A DNA stretch of 64,000 nucleotides from NCBI RefSeq assembly GCF_003947415.1, contig NZ_QHKL01000007.1, positions 62,001 through 126,000 on the forward strand, written 5' to 3'. Both the position numbers and the translations under genes were made by a program. The stretch comes from Amycolatopsis sp. WAC 01376 (GTDB taxonomy: Bacteria > Actinomycetota > Actinomycetes > Mycobacteriales > Pseudonocardiaceae). Below, one piece after another: positions 58,577 through 64,000 of the stretch. The notes beneath the pieces are model-generated. The model was not told the origin of the DNA. It saw nothing but the letters and a program-made list of their open reading frames with translations, and did not search any database. Within the stretch, counting starts at the first letter, position 1. Each line of letters opens with the position of its first letter.

Positions 58577-58623
58577 GAGCGGGGAAGATTCCGGACGTTC
58601 AACGTCCGGAATCTTCCCCGCTC
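58577..58623. repeat. Hairpin 1 of the 58.6-kb array
   Basis: 47 bases: two perfect 23-base arms (beginning GAGCGGGGAAGATTCCGG) around a single C. The centre is GGACGTTCAACGTCC. Confidence 0.9.
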
Positions 58624-58637
58624 GGCGAACTCCCTTC

Positions 58638-58684
58638 GACGATGTAGGAATTGGGACACTCAACGTCCCGATTCCTACATCGTC
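58638..58684. repeat. Hairpin 2 of the 58.6-kb array
   Basis: 47 bases, the same size as hairpin 1 but with different arms (GACGATGTAGGAAT). Three mismatches near the centre; the core is GGGACACTCAACGTCCC. Confidence 0.85.
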
Positions 58685-58741
58685 AACACCCGGCAGACGC
58701 TCAGTCGTCACCCTCGCACAGGCCAGGTGGTCGTGTGATCC

Positions 58742-58787
58742 GAGCGTGGAGATTCGGGACGTTCAACGTCCCGAATCCTCCACACTC
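58742..58787. repeat. Hairpin 3 of the 58.6-kb array
   Basis: 46 bases with arms beginning GAGCGTGGAGATTCGGGAC. One mismatch and one bulged base; the core is GGGACGTTCAACGTCCC. Confidence 0.85.
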
Positions 58788-58997
58788 GAACGCGCCGCCG
58801 CTGACGCTTCACCTTCGCCCTGGTCAAGTGTGGGCAAGCAAATACCAGTCCGCGTACGGGACGCTGGATGTCCCGAAAGTGGCTTTCGCGACATCTTGGC
58901 CGGGCGGTCGTGAGTCACCCGGGCCGTCAGGGCCAAGAGGGCGGGCCCGGAACGCCACCTTGAGCCTCAGTGGCACCACCCACCGCGACGACAGCGC

Positions 58998-59043
58998 GTG
59001 AAGGCCCTTTTCCTCGGCTGAGCCGAGGAAACTCGACCTTCAC
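58998..59043 (-). terminator. Terminator-like nested hairpin after the response regulator
   Basis: TTTCCTCGGCT-G-AGCCGAGGAAA forms an 11-bp stem inside outer GTGAAGG/CCTTCAC arms, 36 bases beyond the regulator stop codon. The inner AGCCGAGGAAACTCGAC also occurs at 29483-29499. Confidence 0.6.
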
Positions 59044-59078
59044 GGAACGACCACCTGACACGAGAGCCTGACGGGCGC

Positions 59079-59726
59079 TTAGCCCTTCCCGCTCAAGTAG
59101 GCCAACACCGCCAGAACCCGCCGATGCCCGCTGTCCTCCGGCAACCCGAGTTTCGCGAAGATGTTCCGGATGTGCTTGTGCACGGCGCCATCGCTCACCA
59201 CCAGCAGTTCGGCGATGGTCGTGTTGTTGTAGCCCTCCGCCATCAGCCCGAGCACCTCACGCTCGCGCGCGGTCAGCCCTTCGAGGGGATCGGTCGCCCG
59301 GCGGTGCGCCATCAGCTGGGTGATCACCTCGGGATCCATCGCCGTCCCGCCCTTGACGATCCGGTCCAGCGCGTCGAGGAACTTCTCGACCTTCCCGACC
59401 CGCTCCTTGAGCAGGTACCCGACTGCGCCTTTGCCGTCGGCCAGGAGTTCCGCCGCGTAGCCGGTTTCGACGTGTGCGGACAGCACGAGTACGGGCAGTC
59501 CGGGATGCATCTTCCGCGCCTTGACGGCGGCACGGAGACCTTCGTCGGTGTGGGTCGGCGGCAGCCGGACGTCGGTGATCACCGCGTCGGGACGGTCGTT
59601 GGTGACCAGTTCGAGGAACTCGTCCACATCGTCCACCGCCGCGGCGACGTCGATGCCGGACGTGTTCAGCAGCAGTACCAGGCCTTCGCGCAGCAGCGCG
59701 TCGTCCTCGACGATCACGACCCGCAT
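59079..59726 (-). CDS. NarL/LuxR-family response regulator
   Basis: A 215-residue regulator. Acidic residues Glu7, Asp8 and Asp9 are in IVEDDALLREG, the phosphorylation site is Asp52 (VITDVRLPP), the switch residues are VLSAH, and the lysine lies in GYLLKERV. A LuxR-type helix-turn-helix closes the protein (LTAREREVLGLMAEGYNNTT, then VSDGAVHKHIRNIFAKLGL). The frame upstream of ATG 59726 is open because it lies over the kinase gene, which it overlaps by 13 bases. It would be phosphorylated by that kinase; targets are unknown. A hairpin follows the gene. Confidence 0.93.
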   Translation of the reverse strand: MRVVIVEDDALLREGLVLLLNTSGIDVAAAVDDVDEFLELVTNDRPDAVITDVRLPPTHTDEGLRAAVKARKMHPGLPVLVLSAHVETGYAAELLADGKGAVGYLLKERVGKVEKFLDALDRIVKGGTAMDPEVITQLMAHRRATDPLEGLTAREREVLGLMAEGYNNTTIAELLVVSDGAVHKHIRNIFAKLGLPEDSGHRRVLAVLAYLSGKG

Positions 59727-60913
59727 GGCAACTCCACTTTCAGTACGGTCGGCCCACCGGCGGGGCTGGACAACTGCAAGGTCCCGTCGAACGCCTCGGC
59801 GCGTTTGCGGATCCCGGACAGGCCGGAGCCGCCGGATTCGTCGGCGCCGCCGTGGCCGTCGTCGCGGATTTCGATGAACAGGGTGTCGGCGGTGCCGTTG
59901 AGGGTGATCCAGGCGTGTTCGGCGCCGGAGTGCTTGGTGATGTTGGTCAGCATCTCGGCGACGACGAAGTAGGCGGCCGCCTCCACCGCGGCGGGGCGGC
60001 GGCTGCTGCTCAGAACGTCCACTGTGCACGGAACGGGGCAGCGATCGGCCAGCGCCGTGACGGCGCCGTCGAGACCGCGGTCGGTCAGCAGCGGCGGGTA
60101 GATGCTTCGTACGACGCTGCGAAGTTCGGCCAGCGCGCCGGTCGCGGTGTCCTGGGCCTTACCGAGCAACTCCCGTGCCTTCCGGGGATCCTTCTCGAAG
60201 ATCGAGTCGGCGATCCCGAGCTGCAGCACCACCGCGGCGATTCGCGCCTGCGTCCCGTCGTGCAGATCCCGTTCCAGCCGCCGGAGTTCGGCGCCGTGCG
60301 CCTCCAGCGCGGCGGCACGCGACGCGGCCAGTTCGACGACGCGGTCGGTCAGCACGACACCGGGTGCGGGCGCGAGCAGCTTGCGCGCGATGGACGCCTG
60401 CCACCGGGCCAAGCGGGGGTACAGGAAGACGAGCGCGATCATGCCGACACCGGTGATCAGGCTGAGGGCGGCCATCGGCCACGACGTCACCATGAAGCCG
60501 AGCGAACTCTGCACCCCACCGGGTATCGCCGGCCAGATGAACGCGGTGACCACCTGGCGGACCCCGCCGAGCGGGAAGGCGATGGCGAAGATGCCGATGA
60601 TGAAACCGGTCGCGGCGTGGAAGGCGAGCCACGCGAGGTCCCGTCGCGAGGCCGGATCGGTCACCGGGTTCTCGGATCGGTACGGCTCGGGGATCGGTTC
60701 GTCGAGCAGGCGCGCGGCGCGACGGCGTTCGAAGTTGACCGGGTACCTGATCAGCTTGAGCGCGTGCGGCACCGCCGGGATCCCGACGCCGAACGGGCAC
60801 ATCAGCAGCACGAACAGCATGCCGACGAGAACGAACCAATCGACCATCGAAGAAGCCGCGCCGACCGCCAGGTACCGGATCGCGGACCAGCAGGACCGGA
60901 GCCGGGTGATCAC
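59714..60913 (-). CDS. Sensor histidine kinase, HisKA_3 (NarL-partner) type
   Basis: A 399-residue kinase. The N-terminal half is a membrane sensor domain with about four helices (YLAVGAASSMVDWFVLVGML, then LAFHAATGFIIGIFAIAF) of the type frequent in actinomycete NarL-type kinases. The phosphoacceptor is His218 in ERDLHDGTQARI. The ATP-binding domain has EMLTNITKHSGA (N-box) and GGSGLSGIRKRA (G-box). GTG 60913 is chosen over an open upstream frame; GGGAG stands nine bases before it. The gene overlaps its regulator, and the signal is unknown. Confidence 0.9.
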   Translation of the reverse strand: MITRLRSCWSAIRYLAVGAASSMVDWFVLVGMLFVLLMCPFGVGIPAVPHALKLIRYPVNFERRRAARLLDEPIPEPYRSENPVTDPASRRDLAWLAFHAATGFIIGIFAIAFPLGGVRQVVTAFIWPAIPGGVQSSLGFMVTSWPMAALSLITGVGMIALVFLYPRLARWQASIARKLLAPAPGVVLTDRVVELAASRAAALEAHGAELRRLERDLHDGTQARIAAVVLQLGIADSIFEKDPRKARELLGKAQDTATGALAELRSVVRSIYPPLLTDRGLDGAVTALADRCPVPCTVDVLSSSRRPAAVEAAAYFVVAEMLTNITKHSGAEHAWITLNGTADTLFIEIRDDGHGGADESGGSGLSGIRKRAEAFDGTLQLSSPAGGPTVLKVELPCGS

Positions 60914-60942
60914 CCGGACAGTCTCCCATCCGGGCCCGGGGT

Positions 60943-61656
60943 TCAGAACGCGGCGTGCCCCAGTGTCAGCACGCCACCGGCCGCCGAGAGGACGAGGACC
61001 GACCAGCGGACGGACCGATCGCCGACGCGGCGGCTGAGCGCTCTGCCCAGCAGATCGCCCGCGAGAGCCGAGCCAGCGACCGCGAGGAGCACGCTCACGG
61101 GCACCTCCACCCAGCCGAGGCTGGGCAGCGCGACCAGGCCGAGCAGGAAGAAGTAGATCGACAGCGTCCCGCGCGTCTCGTCCGCGCCCCAGCCCGCGCT
61201 CGCCCCGTACACCGCCACGGCGGGGCCGGAGAGCCCGGCGACGGAGTTCATCGCCGCGCTCAGCACGCCGGCGCCGATCGCACCCGTCCTCCCTGCCAGC
61301 CGTCTGCTGGTGACTCCGCTCGCAAGCACACCGACGGCGAGGACACAGCAACCGCCCGCGGCGAGCAGCAGTGGACGTTCGGGAGCGTTGCGCACCAGGA
61401 GCGCGACGACCGGCGTGCACACCACCGCGGGCACGATCAGCCAGGCGACCTGCGCCCATCTGATCGACCGCCGATGCGTGATCGCGACCGCGAGATAGAC
61501 CGGGAAACCGAGCAGCAGGGTGAGCCGGACGGCATCGAGCGGGCCGAGTGTCAGCGCCAGGAACGGCACGCACATCAGGGAAAGCCCCATCCCGGAGAGG
61601 CGCTGGGCGACGACCCCGGCCGCCGCCGCCAGCGAAGTGATGGCCAGGGTTCCCAC
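60943..61656 (-). CDS. TauE/SafE-family membrane permease
   Basis: A roughly 237-residue integral membrane protein with seven or eight helices. The TauE/SafE half-motifs are visible: AAAAGVVAQRLSGMGLSLMC early, and LSAAMNSVAGLSGPAVAVYG in the second half, the usual internal duplication of G-x-x-x-G-l-s-G. Family members export sulfite, sulfonates or other small anions. The start is uncertain: GTG 61656 gives MGTLAITSL and the frame is open much further upstream. It lies 29 bases from the kinase gene on the same strand and is divergent from alanine dehydrogenase. Confidence 0.82.
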   Translation of the reverse strand: MGTLAITSLAAAAGVVAQRLSGMGLSLMCVPFLALTLGPLDAVRLTLLLGFPVYLAVAITHRRSIRWAQVAWLIVPAVVCTPVVALLVRNAPERPLLLAAGGCCVLAVGVLASGVTSRRLAGRTGAIGAGVLSAAMNSVAGLSGPAVAVYGASAGWGADETRGTLSIYFFLLGLVALPSLGWVEVPVSVLLAVAGSALAGDLLGRALSRRVGDRSVRWSVLVLSAAGGVLTLGHAAF

Positions 61657-61711
61657 CCCTCCATGGTGCGGCCCTCGCGGCCGCGCCGGTAGCCGGGGCC
61701 TGAAGAGGACC

Positions 61712-61739
61712 TCATAGTCCGCGGCTATGACCGCGAACT
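61712..61739. promoter_or_regulatory. Overlapping palindromes in the ald promoter region
   Basis: TCATAG at 61712 mirrors CTATGA at 61725-61730. AGTCCGCGG at 61716 mirrors CCGCGAACT at 61731-61739 with one mismatch. They lie 95-120 bases before ald and 56 bases before the TauE-type gene. Such paired sites suit control of ald by an Lrp-, AdeR- or MocR-type regulator, but none is proven. Confidence 0.4.
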
Positions 61740-61833
61740 GGACCCGTCGATCGCGCGGATTCTGGCTCTTCTTGCCGTTCCAGTCGTGCCGCACGCTCAG
61801 CGTCACTGCCTTTGGAACAGACGGGAGCGTGAG

Positions 61834-62949
61834 ATGAAGATCGGTGTCCCTCGTGAAGTCAAGAACCACGAGTACCGGGTCGCGGTGACGCCTGCGGGCG
61901 TACACGAGTTCACTTCGGCCGGGCACGAGGTGTTCGTCGAACGCGGCGCAGGGGAAGGGTCGTCTCTCCGCGACGAGGACTACGCCGCGGCCGGGGCGAA
62001 GGTGCTCGACAGCGCCGACGACGTCTGGGCGACCGGTGAGCTGGTGCTCAAGGTCAAGGAGCCGATCGCCGAGGAATACCACCGGCTGCGGCGCGACCAG
62101 CTGCTGTTCACCTACCTGCACCTCGCCGCGAGCGAGCCGTGCACGCGGGCGCTGCTGGACGCGGGCACGACGTCGGTGGCGTATGAGACCGTGCAGCTGC
62201 CGAACGGTTCGCTGCCCCTGCTGTTCCCGATGAGCGAGGTCGCCGGGCGGCTGGCCCCGCAGGTCGGCGCGCAGACGCTGATGCGCGCCAACGGCGGACG
62301 CGGGGTGCTCATCGGCGGCGTCTCCGGGGTGGCCCCGGCGCGGGTGGTCGTCCTTGGGGCCGGTGTCGCGGGGATGAACGCGGTCGCCGGCGCGGCCGGG
62401 ACCTGGGCCGACGTCGTCCTGTTCGACAAGAACGTCGACAAGCTCCGTGCCGCGGACCGCATGTACCAGGGCCGGATCCGTACCGCCGCGGCCAACGCGT
62501 ACTCGATCGAAAAGGCCGTGCTCGAAGCGGACCTCGTGGTCGGCGCGGTACTCGTGCCCGGTGCCAAGGCGCCGAGCCTGGTGTCGAACGAGCTGGTGTC
62601 CCGGATGAAGCCGGGCAGCGTGCTCGTCGACATCTCCGTCGACCAGGGCGGCTGCTTCGAGGACACACGGCCGACGACGCACGCGGAACCGACGTTCCCG
62701 GTGCACAACTCGGTGTTCTACTGCGTGGCCAACATGCCCGGCGCCGTCCCGCACACCTCGACGTACGCGCTGACCAACGTCACGCTGCCCTACGCGCTGG
62801 AGCTGGCGAACAACGGCCTCGCCGGGGCCGTCGCGCGGTGCCCGGAGCTGCGTGGCGGGGTCAGCACGGTGGACGGGCGGCTGACGTCCGCACCGGTCGG
62901 CGAGGCGCTCGGGATCGGATCGGTCGCGCTCGACGACGTGCTCGGTTAG
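61834..62949 (+). CDS. ald: Alanine dehydrogenase
   Basis: A 371-residue enzyme of standard length that reversibly converts L-alanine to pyruvate and ammonia with NAD. The N terminus MKIGVPREVKNHEYRVAVTP is diagnostic. Substrate-binding residues lie in VLKVKEPIAEEY (Lys) and FTYLHLAASE (catalytic His), and the nucleotide motif is VVVLGAGVAGMNAVAGA. MKPGSVLVDISVDQGGCFED and YCVANMPGAVPHTSTYALTN are also conserved. GGGAG six bases before ATG 61834 fixes the start. It could consume L-alanine made from D-alanine by the upstream cluster, but that link is only inference. A MocR-type regulator follows on the same strand. Confidence 0.96.
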   Translation: MKIGVPREVKNHEYRVAVTPAGVHEFTSAGHEVFVERGAGEGSSLRDEDYAAAGAKVLDSADDVWATGELVLKVKEPIAEEYHRLRRDQLLFTYLHLAASEPCTRALLDAGTTSVAYETVQLPNGSLPLLFPMSEVAGRLAPQVGAQTLMRANGGRGVLIGGVSGVAPARVVVLGAGVAGMNAVAGAAGTWADVVLFDKNVDKLRAADRMYQGRIRTAAANAYSIEKAVLEADLVVGAVLVPGAKAPSLVSNELVSRMKPGSVLVDISVDQGGCFEDTRPTTHAEPTFPVHNSVFYCVANMPGAVPHTSTYALTNVTLPYALELANNGLAGAVARCPELRGGVSTVDGRLTSAPVGEALGIGSVALDDVLG

Positions 62950-63013
62950 GTGGTGTCGGCCGGGATCTGGAGCTAGGTTCAGATCCCGGCCGAGTCGCCG
63001 TGAGGAGGTGCCG

Positions 63014-64000
63014 TTGCCGCGAACGTTGATCGAAATCGACCGGACGTCCGCCGAGCCGCTCTACCGGCAGGTGCGACGCGCGATCGAGCACGGCATCGCG
63101 ATCGGCACGTTCGACCCGGCCCACCGGCTGCCGAGCTCGCGTGAGCTGGCCGCCGAACTGAGCGTTTCCCGCAACACCATCAACCTCGCGTACCAGGAGC
63201 TGGTCGCCGAAGGGTTCGTGGAGAGCCGCGAGCGCAGCGGGCTGTTCATCAACGCGGAGATGCGGCCGCACTGCGCGGTACAGGAACGGGGCACCAGCCC
63301 GGCCATCGACTGGAGCGCGCGGGTGCGCCGGTATCCGGACGCCGGCGTGCCGCACGTCGAGAAACGCGTGGACTGGCACACCTATCCGTATCCGTTCCTC
63401 GCCGGGCAGGTGGACGTCACCGCCTTCCCCGCGCGGTCGTGGACCCGCTGCCTGCGTGACGCGCTGTACCGGCCGCACGTGTTCCCGAGCCTGCAGGACA
63501 GCGTCGGCTCCGACGACCCGATGCTGGTCGACCTGATCTGCCGTCAGCTGCTCACCGCGCGGGGGATCGAGGCCGATCCGTCCGAGGTGCTGATCACCGT
63601 CGGCTCGCAGCAGGGGCTCGACCTGCTCGGCCGCGCGCTGCTCGGCTCGGACAGCGTCGTGGCGATGGAGAACCCGGGCTACCTCGACGCCCGGCACATC
63701 TTCCTGCGCACCGGCGCCGGATTACGCGGCCTCGACGTCGATCAGAGCGGCCTCCGCCCGCCGGAGACGCTCGACGGCGTCGATCTGCTCTACCTCACCC
63801 CGAGCCATCACCATCCGACGAACGCGACGTTGAGCATCGGCCGCCGCCGACGGCTGCTCGATCTCGCCGCGAGCGCGGGCACCGTGCTCGTCGAGGACGA
63901 TTACGACAGCGAATTCCGGTACCACGGCAGCCCCACGCCCGCGCTCAAGGCGCTCGACGGCACCGGGGACGCGATCTACCTCGGCACCTTCTCCAAGTTC
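63014..64000 (+). CDS. MocR-type (GntR-aminotransferase fusion) transcriptional regulator, partial
   Basis: The frame is open at the window end after 329 codons, so the C terminus is missing. The N-terminal GntR winged helix reads PLYRQVRRAIEHGIAIGTFD, then PSSRELAAELSVSRNTINLA and GFVESRERSGLFI. From about residue 110 there is a fold-type-I aminotransferase domain (VLITVGSQQGLDLLGRALLG, VEDDYDSEFRY), ending TFSKF, which includes the region of the pyridoxal-phosphate lysine (K in FSK). TTG 63014 follows GAGGAGG; GTG 63008 is an in-frame alternative. Residue 237 is a TTA codon. Relatives control pyridoxal phosphate, GABA or taurine genes. Confidence 0.9.
   Translation, partial: MPRTLIEIDRTSAEPLYRQVRRAIEHGIAIGTFDPAHRLPSSRELAAELSVSRNTINLAYQELVAEGFVESRERSGLFINAEMRPHCAVQERGTSPAIDWSARVRRYPDAGVPHVEKRVDWHTYPYPFLAGQVDVTAFPARSWTRCLRDALYRPHVFPSLQDSVGSDDPMLVDLICRQLLTARGIEADPSEVLITVGSQQGLDLLGRALLGSDSVVAMENPGYLDARHIFLRTGAGLRGLDVDQSGLRPPETLDGVDLLYLTPSHHHPTNATLSIGRRRRLLDLAASAGTVLVEDDYDSEFRYHGSPTPALKALDGTGDAIYLGTFSKF

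Larger units (their letters stand above)
58516..58894. repeat. Palindrome-rich nested repeat region
   Basis: Most of the 714-base gap 58365-59078 is structured rather than coding. The outer arms are a perfect 19-base inverted repeat: ATGTCGCGAAAGCCACTTT at 58516 and its complement at 58876-58894. Inside them, GTATTTGCCTGCCCACT (58544) mirrors AGTGTGGGCAAGCAAATAC (58827) imperfectly. Between lie three long hairpins, and a fourth short CGGGAC/GTCCCG at 58857-58875. The four share a core close to GGGACGTTCAACGTCCC. The pattern looks like one hairpin whose arms were separated by inserted material. Nothing recognisable lies in 58365-58515. Confidence 0.7.

Noticed and set aside
58516..58894. CRISPR array
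   Set aside because: The units are palindromes with different arms and irregular spacing, not identical repeats alternating with unique spacers, and no cas genes are present.
1..64000. tRNA, rRNA or riboswitch genes
   Set aside because: I looked for CCA-adjacent cloverleaf-like segments, rRNA-like stretches and familiar riboswitch cores and saw none I could support by eye; a covariance-model scan would be needed to exclude them.

Overview
The window is very GC-rich, with tight operons, many GTG/TTG starts, overlapping ATGA/GTGA junctions and almost no TTA codons. It reads as a filamentous actinomycete chromosome. The best pointer to genus is 41550-42656: length, catalytic residues and overall wording match, from memory, the structurally known N-acylamino acid racemase of Amycolatopsis, so Amycolatopsis or a close relative is likely. 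No rRNA, tRNA, CRISPR array, phage or origin was recognised.

Layout. 0-7 kb: a DUF1905 protein, an ArsR-type regulator divergent from a frame-broken MFS pump, a small two-repeat protein, an MMPL exporter divergent from its MarR regulator, and an SDR/DUF2867 protein. 7-16.7 kb: a LacI-controlled plant-arabinogalactan module, with a sugar ABC importer (two permeases and a lipoprotein), a GH51 arabinofuranosidase, a GH35 beta-galactosidase and a secreted GH30-like galactanase with a ricin-type lectin. Two copies of one 16-bp operator lie between lacI and the operon. 17-19 kb: a secreted CBM2-GH6 cellulase behind two CebR-type boxes. 19-24 kb: an OmpR-type two-component system, an acyltransferase, a DHA2 MFS pump and a DinB/MDMPI-type protein. 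25-32 kb: a secreted S1 protease with FN3 and P domains, three regulators or small enzymes (XRE, HxlR, RidA), a cupin, an IS5-type remnant, a protein of four tandem cold-shock domains and a VOC protein. 32-38 kb: a FadR-type GntR regulator, an unknown gene, and a second sugar importer ending in a GH1 beta-glucosidase.

38-58 kb is the most distinctive region: about 20 kb on one strand that appears devoted to D-amino acids and D-peptides. It holds an N-acyl-D-amino-acid deacylase, an M20 deacylase, a GNAT acyltransferase and the N-acylamino acid racemase (resembling the known N-succinylamino acid racemase route from D- to L-amino acids). These are followed by a PucR-type regulator, an MFS carrier, three penicillin-recognising serine hydrolases without signal peptides, a Dpp-type peptide importer with a fused permease-ATPase, and a 1103-residue fusion of an S9 peptidase with an S12 beta-lactamase-fold domain. 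The simplest reading is import of D-residue-containing peptides, intracellular cleavage, and irreversible inversion to L-amino acids.

58-64 kb: a 0.7-kb palindrome-rich spacer, a NarL-type two-component system, a TauE-like permease, alanine dehydrogenase and a MocR-type regulator cut by the window end.

Non-coding structure is unusually rich. Two copies of a roughly 410-436 bp element (16.7 and 29.5 kb) share a long perfect hairpin whose only internal differences are compensatory. Two ordinary-looking hairpins (near 29.5 and 58.5 kb) have their arms pushed apart by inserted sequence. A short motif containing GTCGTGAGTGGCGAT recurs just after stop codons.
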